DNA from: JAKALD01 sp963817785
Lineage (GTDB): Bacteria; Pseudomonadota; Gammaproteobacteria; Burkholderiales; SG8-39
Length of the DNA: 64,000 nt
Direction: 5' to 3'
NCBI GenBank assembly: GCA_963817785.1
Contig: CAWFPL010000007.1
Coordinates: 1 to 64,000 of the forward strand
The notes beneath the pieces are model-generated. The model was not told where the DNA came from, searched no databases, and saw only the letters and a list, made by a program, of their open reading frames with translations. The position numbers and the translations under genes were made by a program. Below, piece after piece: positions 43,906 through 53,387 of the stretch. Position 1 is the first letter of the stretch. Each line of letters starts with the position of its first letter.

Positions 43906-43961
43906 CGTGTCACGAATCCGTAACCTCGTGTCACGAATCCGTAACCTTCCGATCCGATAAT
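43906..43961 (+). promoter_or_regulatory. Tandem Pho-box-like sites and -10 box upstream of pstS
   Basis: A 21-bp unit is repeated exactly, 43906-43926 and 43927-43947. Each contains GTGTCAC, GAAT, CCGTAAC, the 7-4-7 layout of a Pho box. GATAAT (43956-43961) follows about 9 bases after the second box and no -35 box is present, which is the arrangement of PhoB-activated promoters. The next gene is the phosphate receptor at 44115. Confidence 0.7.
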
Positions 43962-44114
43962 CGCACACGCCGTGCAGACTCAATCGACCCGTTGGCATTT
44001 CATCGACCCGGGGGCGTCACGATTGGTCCGCACCGCCGGATCGACGATTCCGGCCTTGCCAGGGAATCCCGGGCGGAAAGCAACACAGCGCAAACTTTCA
44101 CAGGAGAACACTGC

Positions 44115-45137
44115 ATGCACACGTTTCGCAAGATGAAGATCATAGGTTTGGCCATTTTGGCCCTCGGCATGAACGGCCTCGCCCAGGCCGACACCGCGAT
44201 CACCGGGGCCGGCAGCACGTGGGTATACCCCCTGGTGGCCAAGTGGGCGGCGACCTATCAGAAGCAGACCGGCGTCCAGGTCAACTACCAGTCGATCGGT
44301 TCGGGCGGCGGCATCCAGCAGATCAAGGCGGGCACGGTGAACTTCGGGGCGAGCGACATGCCCCTGAAGCCCGAGGATCTGGCCGCGAGCCACCTGATCC
44401 AGTTTCCGACCGCCATTGCGGGCGCGGCCATGGTGACGAACCTGCCCGGGATCAAACCCGGCGAGCTGGTTCTCAGCGGCCCGGTGATCGCCAAGATCTA
44501 CCTCGGAGAAATCACGAAGTGGAACGATCCCGAGATCCAGGCCATGAACAAGGATCTGAAGCTGCCCGACACGGCCATCACCTGCGTGCACCGCGCGGAC
44601 GGCTCCGGCACGACCTTCACCTTCACCAATTACCTGTCCAAGGTCAGCCCGGAATGGGCGCAGAAGGTGGGCTCCAACACCGCGGTGTCCTGGCCGACCG
44701 GCGTGGGCGGCAAGGGCAATGAGGGCGTATCGGCCTACGTGCAGCGCATCGGCGGCTCGATCGGCTACGTGGAATATGCCTACATCGTCGAGAACCACCT
44801 AAGCTATGCGCGCATGTACAACCAGGCCGGTAAGCTGGTCAGCCCCAACCTCAAGGGGTTCCAGGCCGCTGCCTCGCACGTGGACTTCCTCAAGGCGAAG
44901 GACTTCTACGTGATCCTGACGGATCAGCCCGGCGACGACACGTGGCCCATCTCCGGCTGCACCTGGCAGATCCTTCGCGTCAACGCTCCCAAGGCTGCAA
45001 ACGAGCAAGTGGTGAAGTTCTTCCGCTGGGGCTTCGACCATGGCCAGGCGCAGGCGAGGGAGATCTCCTTCGGCCCGCTTCCCGAGCGCACGGTGAACGC
45101 GATCGAGCTTTACTGGAAGAAGAATCTCGGCATCTGA
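44115..45137 (+). CDS. pstS: Phosphate ABC transporter substrate-binding protein
   Basis: 340 residues. A signal peptide (IIGLAILALGMNGLAQA) is followed by DTAITGAGSTWVYPLVAKWA, YQSIGSGGGIQQIKAGTVNF, GASDMPLKPEDL, and HRADGSGTTFTFTNYLS, which carry the phosphate ligands of PstS. CAGGAGA supports the ATG at 44115. It binds phosphate in the periplasm. The pstC, pstA, pstB and phoU genes do not follow; a terminator does, so it is monocistronic here and must work with permease genes elsewhere. Confidence 0.95.
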   Translation: MHTFRKMKIIGLAILALGMNGLAQADTAITGAGSTWVYPLVAKWAATYQKQTGVQVNYQSIGSGGGIQQIKAGTVNFGASDMPLKPEDLAASHLIQFPTAIAGAAMVTNLPGIKPGELVLSGPVIAKIYLGEITKWNDPEIQAMNKDLKLPDTAITCVHRADGSGTTFTFTNYLSKVSPEWAQKVGSNTAVSWPTGVGGKGNEGVSAYVQRIGGSIGYVEYAYIVENHLSYARMYNQAGKLVSPNLKGFQAAASHVDFLKAKDFYVILTDQPGDDTWPISGCTWQILRVNAPKAANEQVVKFFRWGFDHGQAQAREISFGPLPERTVNAIELYWKKNLGI

Positions 45138-45181
45138 GCCTGGCGGATCGGGGACCGAGATCCTCGATCACGCAGTCTGAC

Positions 45182-45220
45182 CGAAAGCGGCGAGCCCGGG
45201 CGGCTCGCCGCTTTCGTTTT
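45182..45220 (+). terminator. Rho-independent terminator of pstS
   Basis: A perfect 15-bp stem (45182-45196 with 45202-45216), a five-base loop and TTTT. It lies 45 bp behind the pstS stop. Confidence 0.9.
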
Positions 45221-45301
45221 GAGGCTGCGGAGGTAGACTTACGGCCTCGCGCGGCGCGCCGCAGCGCTGCGATCCCTCCAATTCGAGGCGGAAGCCGAGC
45301 C

Positions 45302-45970
45302 ATGCGCATGCTGCTGGTCGAGGACGACCGCATGATCGGCAGCGATCTGTCGGATGCCCTGCGCAAGGACGGCCACAGCGTGGACTGGGTCGCGGACGGG
45401 CAGGCCGCGGAGCTTGCCCTGCGGACCACGCGGTTCGATCTGGCGCTGCTCGATCTCGGGCTGCCGCGCAAGGGCGGGCTCGAGGTGCTGCGCTCGCTGC
45501 GCCAGCGCGACGACCCGACCCCGGTCATCGTCATCACCGCGCGCGACGCGCTCGAGGACCGGGTCGAGGGCCTCGACCTGGGCGCGGACGACTATCTCGT
45601 CAAGCCCTTCGAGCTCGCCGAGCTTAAGGCGCGCATGCGCGCCGTCGTGCGCCGGCACGCCGGGCGCGCGCAGCCGCGCCTGTCCAACGGCACGATCACG
45701 GTCGATCCGGCCACGCGCGAGGTCTGGGTCGAGGGCCGCGAGGTCGTGCTGTCGGCGAAGGAGTACGCGGTGCTCTGCGCGCTGCTCGAGCGGCCCGGGG
45801 CGATCCTGTCGCGCCGGCAGATCGAGGAGCGCATCTACGGCTGGAACGAGGAGATCGAGAGCAACGCGGTGGACGTGCTGATCCACTACCTGCGGCGCAA
45901 GCTCGGTGTTGCGGCGATCAAGAACGTGCGCGGCGCCGGCTGGATGGTGCCGAAGGCGGTAGCGGAATGA
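45302..45970 (+). CDS. OmpR/QseB-like response regulator
   Basis: 222 residues: a receiver domain with acidic pair D8-D9, phosphoacceptor D51 (LLDLGLPRKGG), ITARDALEDR and LVKPFELAEL, then an OmpR-type winged helix ending YLRRKLGVAAIKNVRGAGW. It starts a run with a sensor kinase (ATGA overlap at 45967) and an RND efflux system, which it most likely controls. Confidence 0.92.
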   Translation: MRMLLVEDDRMIGSDLSDALRKDGHSVDWVADGQAAELALRTTRFDLALLDLGLPRKGGLEVLRSLRQRDDPTPVIVITARDALEDRVEGLDLGADDYLVKPFELAELKARMRAVVRRHAGRAQPRLSNGTITVDPATREVWVEGREVVLSAKEYAVLCALLERPGAILSRRQIEERIYGWNEEIESNAVDVLIHYLRRKLGVAAIKNVRGAGWMVPKAVAE

Positions 45971-47286
45971 CCGCGGTGGGGACTTCTCTCAGGCGGCGCA
46001 TCCTGGTCCCGGTCGTTGGGCTGCTCATCATCGCGGGAATCGCGTCGGCGGCGGTCGCGTTTTATCTGGCCAGGAGCGAGGCGAGCGAGTTGCTCGACTA
46101 CCAGCTCAAGCAGCTCACGCGGGTGATCGCCGCAGAGGGATTCGCGGCACCCGAGCCGCAGCTGCCGGCGAACGAAAAGGATGCGGACGTCGAGGACGAC
46201 TTCGTGGTGCTGATCTGGGACCGGGACGGGCGCCTCGTGCATCGCACGCCCGTCGCTCCGCCGATCGAGCGCCCCGCTCCGGGCTTCTCCAGCATTTCGG
46301 TCGGCGGCAAGCGCTGGCGCGTGTTCAGCGAGCAGGTCGGGCACCGGCAGGTCGCGGTGGCGCAGCGACTGGATCTGAGAACCGAGCTGGCGGGCGCCGG
46401 AGCGCTGCAAGCCTTGCTTCCCGTGCTGGCCCTCATCCCGCTGCTCGGGGTGCTGATCGGCTGGATCGTGTTGCGCTCGCTCAGGCCGCTGCGCGCCCTT
46501 TCGGCGGACGTCGAAAGCCGGCCGGCGACCGATCTGCGGCCGTTTGCGGCGAAGGACCTGCCCGACGAGGTGCGTCCGCTGGTGCGTGCCATGAACGGGC
46601 TGCTCGCGCGGCTGGCGGAGGCCATGTCCCGGCAGAAGCAGTTCGTGTCGGATGCGGCGCACGAGCTGCGCACGCCGCTCGGCGCGCTGCAGATCCAGGT
46701 CGAAATGCTCGAGAGCGCGATCGGCGACGACGAGCGCCGGCTGCGCGCGCAGGCGTTGCGCGCCGGCATCGCCCGGCTCTCGGCCCTGGTGTCGCAACTG
46801 CTGACCATGGCGCGGCTCGATGCCGCCGCGCCCGCCCCGCTCGAGCAGCTGGACCTGCTCGAAACGGTCAAAGGAGTGATCGCCGATCTTTATCCGTTCG
46901 CCGAGGCACGCTCGATCAATCTCGGTCTGACCGAGAGCGAAAGCATCCCGATCCGCGGCCATCCGGCCGGACTTCGGGCGCTGTTCGCGAACCTGATCGA
47001 CAACGCGCTGCGCTACACGCCGGAGGGCGGGAAGGTGGACGTCTCCGTCCAGCGCAGGGGCCGCAGCGCAGTCGTCAGCGTTGCCGACACCGGTCCGGGA
47101 ATCCCGGAGGAGCACCTGGAGCGCGTTTTCGATCGCTTCTTCCGGGTCGATGGAAGCGCTGTCGCCGGGCACGGTCTCGGCCTGGCGATCGCGCGCGCGG
47201 CGGCGGAGCGGCACCATGCGCACATCCAGCTCGAAAACCGCGACGATGCGACGGGGTTGCGCGCGAGCGTGATCTTCACGCTCTAA
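45967..47286 (+). CDS. Sensor histidine kinase (QseC/TctE-like)
   Basis: 439 residues: membrane helices at about 11-33 and 147-170 flank a periplasmic sensor of some 110 residues, followed by HAMP, the phosphoacceptor His232 in DAAHELRTPLGALQ, and the ATPase boxes NLIDNALRYTPEGG, DTGPGIP and GHGLGLAIARAAAERH. It forms a two-component system with the preceding regulator. The signal is unknown; the linked efflux genes suggest a toxic compound or metal. Confidence 0.92.
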   Translation: MTAVGTSLRRRILVPVVGLLIIAGIASAAVAFYLARSEASELLDYQLKQLTRVIAAEGFAAPEPQLPANEKDADVEDDFVVLIWDRDGRLVHRTPVAPPIERPAPGFSSISVGGKRWRVFSEQVGHRQVAVAQRLDLRTELAGAGALQALLPVLALIPLLGVLIGWIVLRSLRPLRALSADVESRPATDLRPFAAKDLPDEVRPLVRAMNGLLARLAEAMSRQKQFVSDAAHELRTPLGALQIQVEMLESAIGDDERRLRAQALRAGIARLSALVSQLLTMARLDAAAPAPLEQLDLLETVKGVIADLYPFAEARSINLGLTESESIPIRGHPAGLRALFANLIDNALRYTPEGGKVDVSVQRRGRSAVVSVADTGPGIPEEHLERVFDRFFRVDGSAVAGHGLGLAIARAAAERHHAHIQLENRDDATGLRASVIFTL

Positions 47287-47384
47287 TTGTTCTCTAATCC
47301 GCGGCGTCTAAACTTGCGTCCGTTTGGTCGCGCGGCCGCGCAAGGCGCTCGCATCGCGGCGCTCCTTTCAGCAATTTGACAGAG

Positions 47385-48773
47385 ATGAACGATCGATCGG
47401 CGCCGTACGGCGCGAGGCGCATTGTGATGCTGGCGGCCGCGATCGCGCTCGCCAGCTGCGCGAGCTATGCGCCGAAACCTTTGCCGGCGATCGTGCCGGC
47501 GCCGTCCCGGGTCGCGGACATCCGGGTCGACGCGAAGGACATGCCGCTTGCCTCTCTGCGCACGCACCGGTTCGACCCGGACGACGGACTGGACATGGAC
47601 GAGGTGGCGATGCTCGCGGTCGCCAACAACCCGCAGCTCAAGGTGGCGCGCGACGATGCAGGCGTCGCTCGGGCGCAGGCCTTCGCCGCCGGGCTGCTCC
47701 CGGCCCCGCAACTCGGCCTGACGCGCGACGTGCCGACCAACGGCGGTCCCGGCAACACCAGCGCCTTCAGTCTCGGCCTGAGCGAGGACGTCACCGCATT
47801 GCTCACCCGCTCGGTCGCCCGCAGCGCCGCCGAGGCGCACCGGCGGCAGGTCGACCTGAACCTGCTGTGGCAGGAGTGGCAGGTCGTGAGCCGGGCGCGG
47901 CTGCTGTTCGTGCGCAACCTGGAGCAGCGCAGGCTGCTGCGCATCCTGCTGGAGAACCGGCAGCTGTTCGCGGCACGCTACCGGCACGCGCAGCAGGCGC
48001 TGCGCGAAGGCAACATGACGCTCGATGCAGCGAGCTCGGACCTGGTCGCGCTGCAGGGCGTCGAGCAGCAGATCGACCGGCTCGAGCGCCAGCTCAATGC
48101 CAACCGGCTGCAGCTCGATCTCCTGCTCGGGCTCGGCGCGGACACCAGGCTCGATCTCGTGGGAGGCGCGAAGCTGCCGCCGCTCGACGCCGCCAAGGTT
48201 CGCGAGGACTTGCCGCGCCTGGCGCTGCGCCGCCCGGATCTGCTCGCGCTGCGGGCCGGCTACCAGAGCCAGGAGCTGCGCTTTCGCCAGGCGGTGCTGG
48301 CGCAGTTCCCGGCGCTGAACGTGGGCCTGACGCGGGCCCGTGATACGAGCGACGTGTATACGCTCGGCATGGGGATCACGCTCTCTCTGCCGCTGTTCGA
48401 CGGCAATCGCGGCAACGTCGCGATCGAGCGCGCGACCCGCCGGCGCCTGTACGACGAGTACCGGCAGCGCCTGCAGGCCGCGGACAGCGAGGTGCGCGGC
48501 ATTCTCGAGGACCAGCGCCTGCTGCAGGCGCAATTGCACGGCGTCGACAGCGGCCTGAGGGATCTGCAGCACATGGTCGCGAGGGCCAAGGCCGCCTACG
48601 AGTCCGACAACATGAGCGAGCCGGTGTACGCGAACCTGCGCGCCGGCCTGCTGGCGAAGCGCATCGAGGCGGTCACGCTCGAGCAGAAGATCCTGGAGCG
48701 GCGCGTCGCGCTGCAGACTCTGGCGGGAACGCAGTTGCCGATGAAGGATCAACCAGGCGGAACCAAGCAATGA
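47385..48773 (+). CDS. TolC-family outer membrane efflux lipoprotein
   Basis: About 462 residues from ATG 47385 (TTG 47376 also possible). The N-terminus has a lipobox (ALASCASY), so the mature protein is probably a lipoprotein. The body is two helical repeats typical of outer membrane factors (MDEVAMLAVANNPQLKVARD, LALRRPDLLALRAGYQSQEL). It forms the outer channel of the RND system; the adaptor gene overlaps its stop (48770). Confidence 0.85.
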   Translation: MNDRSAPYGARRIVMLAAAIALASCASYAPKPLPAIVPAPSRVADIRVDAKDMPLASLRTHRFDPDDGLDMDEVAMLAVANNPQLKVARDDAGVARAQAFAAGLLPAPQLGLTRDVPTNGGPGNTSAFSLGLSEDVTALLTRSVARSAAEAHRRQVDLNLLWQEWQVVSRARLLFVRNLEQRRLLRILLENRQLFAARYRHAQQALREGNMTLDAASSDLVALQGVEQQIDRLERQLNANRLQLDLLLGLGADTRLDLVGGAKLPPLDAAKVREDLPRLALRRPDLLALRAGYQSQELRFRQAVLAQFPALNVGLTRARDTSDVYTLGMGITLSLPLFDGNRGNVAIERATRRRLYDEYRQRLQAADSEVRGILEDQRLLQAQLHGVDSGLRDLQHMVARAKAAYESDNMSEPVYANLRAGLLAKRIEAVTLEQKILERRVALQTLAGTQLPMKDQPGGTKQ

Positions 48774-49795
48774 AAAAGAGCGTAGCGGTGCTGTCGTGCG
48801 TCGCCCTGCTGGCGAGCGCGGGCGAAGTCCATGCGGGCGACGGGCCCAGCGTGCTGGTCAGGACCGCGACCATGACGCGGCAGGATCTGGCCGTGACCCT
48901 GACCGGCTACGGCCGCGTGAGCCCTGACATCGGCGGCACGGTCAACATCAACCTGCCGCGTCCCGGCCAGGTCACGCGCCTGCTGGCGAGCGCGGGCGAA
49001 GTGGTCAAAGCGGGCACCGCGCTCGCGGAGTTCGACACCGCCACGGCCGCTGCGCTCGCCTACCGGCAGGCGCAGAACGCGCTGTCCCTCGCACGCGAGG
49101 ACCTCGAGCGCACCAGGCAGATGGCGGCACAGCGCCTCGCCACGCAGTCGCAGCTCGCGGCGGCGCGCAAGGCGGCGGCGGATGCCGAAGCCGTGCTCGA
49201 AGCGCAGCGCAGGCTGGGTGCCGGCCGCGCGAGCGAGCGCGTGCGCGCGCCGTTCGACGGCATCGTCGTCAGCGTGCCGGTGGCGCAGGGCGACCGGCTG
49301 GCCACCGGCGCGACCGTGCTGCAGCTGGCGCGGGAGACGGGGCTGAGGGTCAACCTCGGCATCGAGCCCGAGGACAGCGACAAGGTGAAGGTCGGGATGC
49401 CGGTGCGCCTGGCCTCGGTGTTCGACAGCCGCCGCACGCTGACGGCAAAGGTCGCGCAGGTCCACGGCATGGTGAATCCGCACACCCAGCTGGTGGACGT
49501 GGTCGTGCGACTGCACGACGCAGCCTTCATCCCGGGCATGCCCGTGCAGGGCGTCATCACGCTGTCGCAGGCGAGCAGCTGGACCGTGCCGCGCTCGGCG
49601 GTGCTCCGCGACGCGCGCGGCGCTTACCTCTTCCAGGTCAAGGACGGTCGCGCGCGCCGCGTGAACGTGCAGACCGGAGCCGAGACCGACCGCATCACGG
49701 GTATCCGCGGCGATTTCGACCCGGCTCAGCCTGTGGTGGTGCTGGGCAACTACGAGCTGCGGGACGGCATGGCGGTGCGGGAGGCCGCCCGGTGA
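48770..49795 (+). CDS. RND periplasmic adaptor (membrane fusion protein)
   Basis: 341 residues with a signal peptide, a first lipoyl half (VNINLPRPGQVTRLLASAGE), a helical hairpin with QAQNALSLAREDLERTRQMA, a second lipoyl half (RVRAPFDGIVVSVPVAQGDR) and a C-terminal beta-barrel part (VPRSAVLRDARGAYLFQVKD). It bridges the pump and the outer channel. Its stop overlaps the start of the pump gene. Confidence 0.88.
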   Translation: MKKSVAVLSCVALLASAGEVHAGDGPSVLVRTATMTRQDLAVTLTGYGRVSPDIGGTVNINLPRPGQVTRLLASAGEVVKAGTALAEFDTATAAALAYRQAQNALSLAREDLERTRQMAAQRLATQSQLAAARKAAADAEAVLEAQRRLGAGRASERVRAPFDGIVVSVPVAQGDRLATGATVLQLARETGLRVNLGIEPEDSDKVKVGMPVRLASVFDSRRTLTAKVAQVHGMVNPHTQLVDVVVRLHDAAFIPGMPVQGVITLSQASSWTVPRSAVLRDARGAYLFQVKDGRARRVNVQTGAETDRITGIRGDFDPAQPVVVLGNYELRDGMAVREAAR

Positions 49796-52700
49796 GCTTC
49801 GTCCAGTGGGTGCAGGCCCACCGCCGCTCGATCCTGTTCTTCCTGTTCACGCTCGCCGCGGCCGGGCTGGTCGCCGCGTTCAAGCTTCCGGTGACGCTCT
49901 TTCCGAACGTGGATTTTCCGCGCGTGCGGGTCGACCTCGAGGCCGGCGACCGGCCGGCCGACCTGATGGCGCTGCAGGTCACGATCCCGGTGGAGGAGGC
50001 GGTGCGCCGCGTGCCCGGCGTGCGCGACGTGCGCTCCACCACCAGCCGCGGCAGCGCCGAAGTGTCGGTCAATTTCGACTGGGGCACGGGCATGGCGCTC
50101 GCCACCTCGCAGGTCAACGAGGCGATCACGCAGATCCTGCCCTCGCTGCCGCCGGGGACCACGCTGCACACGCTGCGGATGGACCCGACGGTGTTCCCGA
50201 TCCTGTCCTACAGCCTGACCTCCAAGACGCAATCGCTCACGCAGCTCTACGATCTCGCGCGCTACCAGCTGCTGCCGCTGCTCTCGAGCGTGAACGGGGT
50301 GGCGCGCGTGGGCGTGACGGGCGGCACGCGCGAGGAGTACCGGGTGAGCGTCGATCCCGCGCGCCTGCAGGCCTATGGCCTCACGATCACGGATGTCGCG
50401 CGCGCGCTCAGCGCGGCGAACGTGGTCACCGCGGTCGGCCGGCTCGAGGATCACTACAAGCTCTACCTCGCCGTGTCCGACACCCGCCTGAGGACTCTGG
50501 CCCAGATCCGCGACACGGTCCTGCGCACCGGGGCCAACGGAATCGTGCGGCTGAGCGACGTCGCGACGGTGAGCGACTCCACCGTGCCGCAATGGATCCG
50601 CGTCACCGCCGAAGGGCGCGACGCGGTCCTGCTCGACATCTACCAGCAGCCCGGCGGCAACAGCGTGCGCATCTCGGCCGACGTCAAGGCGAAGCTCGCC
50701 GCCTACCGCTCCCAGCTGCCGGCCGGCGTGCACGTGGCCAAGTGGTACGACCAGAGCCAGCTCGTGGTGGCGTCGGCCGCGAGCGTGCGCGACGCGATCC
50801 TGATCGGCGCCGGGCTCGCGGCGCTGGTGCTGCTCGCGTTCCTGCGCAACCTCAAGATCACCCTGATCGCGATCATCGTGCTCCCTACCGTGCTCGCCGC
50901 GACCATCGTGCTGCTGTACGCGCTCGGCATGAGCTTCAACATCATGACGCTGGGCGGCATGGCGGCGGCGGTCGGGCTGATCATCGACGACGCGATCGTG
51001 ATGATCGAGCACATCGTGCGCCGCCTGCGCGGCGCGCCTCGGGAGCATCACGGGCGCGTGATGGCCGCGGCGCTCGAGTTCGCGCGGCCGCTGGCCGGCT
51101 CGTCGGCCTCGACGATCGTGATCTTCGTGCCGCTCGCCTTTCTCACCGGCGTGACCGGGGCGTTCTTCAAGGCGCTGTCGCTGACGGTGGCGGCGGGCCT
51201 CGCCATCTCGTTCCTGGTGACTTGGCTGGCGGTGCCGATCCTGGCCGACCACCTGCTCGGCGAAAAGGACGCCAACCAGAGGGAAGGGGGCGCGTTGACC
51301 GGTCGCATCCACCGCGGCTACGAGGCGGTGATGCGCCGCGTCCTCGCGCGGCCGGTATGGGTGCTGGCGGGCGTGCTTCCGCTGCTCGCCGCAGGATGGC
51401 TTGCCTATCAGCACGTCGGCTCGGGATTCATGCCGCACATGGACGAGGGCGGATTCATCCTCGACTACGTCACGCCGCCGGGGACCTCGCTCACCGAGAC
51501 CAACCGGCTGCTGCGCGAAGTGGAGGGCATCATCGAGCGCAATCCGTACGTCGCGACCTATTCGCGGCGCACCGGGACGCAGCTCGGCGGCGGCGTGACC
51601 GAGGCGAACGAGGGCGATTTCTTCATTCGCCTGAAGTCGGGCCCGAGGCCGCCGATCGAGCGGGTGATGGACGACATCCGCAGCCAGGTCGAGCGGCGGG
51701 TTCCGGGGGTCAAGATCGAGCTGGCGCAGCTGATGGAGGACCTCATCGGCGACCTCACCGCGGTGCCGCAGCCGATCGAGGTCAAGATCTACTCCGATGA
51801 TCCCGCCCAGCTGCAGGCGCTGGCGCACAAGGTGGAGGGCGCGATCGGCAAGGTCCGCGGCGTCGTGGATACCCGAAGCGGCATCCATCCGGCGGGCGAC
51901 GCGCTCGAAATCCACGTCGACCGCGTCAAGGCGGCGCTCGAGGGGGTCGATCCGGAGGCGGTCACGCGGCTGCTGTCGGGCTACCTGTCCGGCCTGGTGA
52001 CGACCCAGGTGCAGAGCGGTCCGAAAATGATCGGCGTGCGGGTGTGGATTCCGCGGGACCTGCGCAGCACTACGCGAGACGTCGGCGCGCTGCTGCTGCG
52101 CGCACCCGACGGCCACCTCTTTCCGCTTTCGCGCGTGGCGCGCATCGTGGCCGTGACCGGCCAGCCGCAGATCACGCGCGACAACCTGAAGCGCATGGTG
52201 GCCGTGACCGGTCGCATCAGCGGCCGCGACCTGGGCTCGGTGATCCGCGACGTGAAGCGCGTGCTGGCGCAGCCGGGGCTGATGCCCAAGGGCGTGTACT
52301 ACGAGCTCGGCGGCCTGTACAAGCAGCAGCAGATCGCCTTTCGCGGGCTGGCCGCGGTGTTTGCCGCGGCGGTCGCGCTCGTGTTCCTGCTTCTTCTGTT
52401 CCTGTACGAGAGCTTCCGCGTCGCGCTCTCGATCCTGGCGATTCCGCTGCTCGCGGTGTCCGCGGTGTTCATCGGCCTGTGGGCGACGGGCATCGAGCTG
52501 AACATCTCGGCGATGATGGGCATGACCATGATCGTCGGTATCGTGACCGAGGTGGCGATCTTCTATTTCTCGGAGTACCACGACCTGGCCGGATCCGCGG
52601 ACGCGCGCTCGGCGCTGATCGAGGCGGGCAAGAACCGCATGCGGCCGATCGCGATGACCACTTTCGCCGCGATCCTCACCCTGCTGCCGCTCGCCTTCGC

Positions 52701-52833
52701 GATCGGCCAGGGCTCGGCCATGCAGCAGCCGCTCGCGGTGGCGATCATCGCCGGGCTGGCGGTGCAGCTGCCGCTCGTGCTGCTGGTGATGCCGGTGCTG
52801 TTCCACGTCCTGATGCGCCGGCGCGGCGCTTAA
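49792..52833 (+). CDS. RND efflux pump, inner membrane subunit
   Basis: 1013 residues with 12 membrane helices and two large periplasmic loops. TM4 has LGGMAAAVGLIIDDAIVMIE, with the paired Asp for proton transfer; it lacks the extra acidic and Met residues that would make CusA-type metal export certain. The N-terminus (LPVTLFPNVDFPRVRVDLEA) is of the general RND type. The substrate is uncertain: drug, solvent or metal. It is the fifth gene of a regulated efflux run. Confidence 0.9.
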   Translation: MSFVQWVQAHRRSILFFLFTLAAAGLVAAFKLPVTLFPNVDFPRVRVDLEAGDRPADLMALQVTIPVEEAVRRVPGVRDVRSTTSRGSAEVSVNFDWGTGMALATSQVNEAITQILPSLPPGTTLHTLRMDPTVFPILSYSLTSKTQSLTQLYDLARYQLLPLLSSVNGVARVGVTGGTREEYRVSVDPARLQAYGLTITDVARALSAANVVTAVGRLEDHYKLYLAVSDTRLRTLAQIRDTVLRTGANGIVRLSDVATVSDSTVPQWIRVTAEGRDAVLLDIYQQPGGNSVRISADVKAKLAAYRSQLPAGVHVAKWYDQSQLVVASAASVRDAILIGAGLAALVLLAFLRNLKITLIAIIVLPTVLAATIVLLYALGMSFNIMTLGGMAAAVGLIIDDAIVMIEHIVRRLRGAPREHHGRVMAAALEFARPLAGSSASTIVIFVPLAFLTGVTGAFFKALSLTVAAGLAISFLVTWLAVPILADHLLGEKDANQREGGALTGRIHRGYEAVMRRVLARPVWVLAGVLPLLAAGWLAYQHVGSGFMPHMDEGGFILDYVTPPGTSLTETNRLLREVEGIIERNPYVATYSRRTGTQLGGGVTEANEGDFFIRLKSGPRPPIERVMDDIRSQVERRVPGVKIELAQLMEDLIGDLTAVPQPIEVKIYSDDPAQLQALAHKVEGAIGKVRGVVDTRSGIHPAGDALEIHVDRVKAALEGVDPEAVTRLLSGYLSGLVTTQVQSGPKMIGVRVWIPRDLRSTTRDVGALLLRAPDGHLFPLSRVARIVAVTGQPQITRDNLKRMVAVTGRISGRDLGSVIRDVKRVLAQPGLMPKGVYYELGGLYKQQQIAFRGLAAVFAAAVALVFLLLLFLYESFRVALSILAIPLLAVSAVFIGLWATGIELNISAMMGMTMIVGIVTEVAIFYFSEYHDLAGSADARSALIEAGKNRMRPIAMTTFAAILTLLPLAFAIGQGSAMQQPLAVAIIAGLAVQLPLVLLVMPVLFHVLMRRRGA

Positions 52834-52927
52834 CGATCCGCTAATTCTTGCCGCTTACCGTGCCGAGCATGGCGGCGCGCTGCGCGTCGCCGGTGACCCA
52901 TCACCATTTCAATTCGAGGAGCACTGT

Positions 52928-53257
52928 ATGACTGCACGCAACACGAAGCTCGCCGCGGCCGGCCTGGTCTCGGCGGCGCTGGGTTTCACCCTGCTCGGGA
53001 CCGCCACGGGCGCGCACGCCTTCAGCGGCGAGAAATACGCGAAGGAAGCGAAGATCACGCTCGCCCAGGCGCGCGCGATCGCGCTTAAGGCGTTTCCGGG
53101 CAGGATCGCCGACGAGGAGCTCGAGCACGAAAAGGGCGGCAGCGGCCTGCGCTACTCGTTCGACATCGTGTCCGGGCACGTCCGGCAGGAGGTCGGGGTC
53201 GATGCCAGGACCGGCAAGGTCCTGGAGAACGACCGCGAGGGACCGGGCGCAGATTAA
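52928..53257 (+). CDS. PepSY domain periplasmic protein
   Basis: 109 residues: a signal peptide (LVSAALGFTLLGTATGAHA), then KITLAQARAIALKAFPGRIA, GLRYSFDIVSGHVRQEVGVD, and ARTGKVLEND, the typical PepSY arrangement. Such small periplasmic proteins often accompany two-component efflux loci and may modulate the sensor. A hairpin follows the gene. Confidence 0.85.
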   Translation: MTARNTKLAAAGLVSAALGFTLLGTATGAHAFSGEKYAKEAKITLAQARAIALKAFPGRIADEELEHEKGGSGLRYSFDIVSGHVRQEVGVDARTGKVLENDREGPGAD

Positions 53258-53261
53258 CGGC

Positions 53262-53289
53262 GCTCGGCCGGCGACGACGCCGGCCGAGC
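53262..53289 (+). terminator. Strong hairpin behind the PepSY gene
   Basis: A perfect 12-bp GC stem (53262-53273 with 53278-53289) with loop ACGA lies just after the stop. There is no T-run, so termination would need Rho, or it only stabilises the message end. Confidence 0.45.
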
Positions 53290-53387
53290 TCGCGCGCCTC
53301 TGGCGCGCGGCTGTGCAGTCGCCCGATTTCCGTTGGGGAGCGCGGCCGGGTTAACCTCGAGCGCTCGGCGCTCGACGGAGTCCACGC

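Noticed and set aside
49750..52806. A 1018-codon open frame on the minus strand opposite the RND pump gene
   Set aside because: Same reason: Arg/His/Gln-rich, no domains, exactly opposite a complete pump gene.
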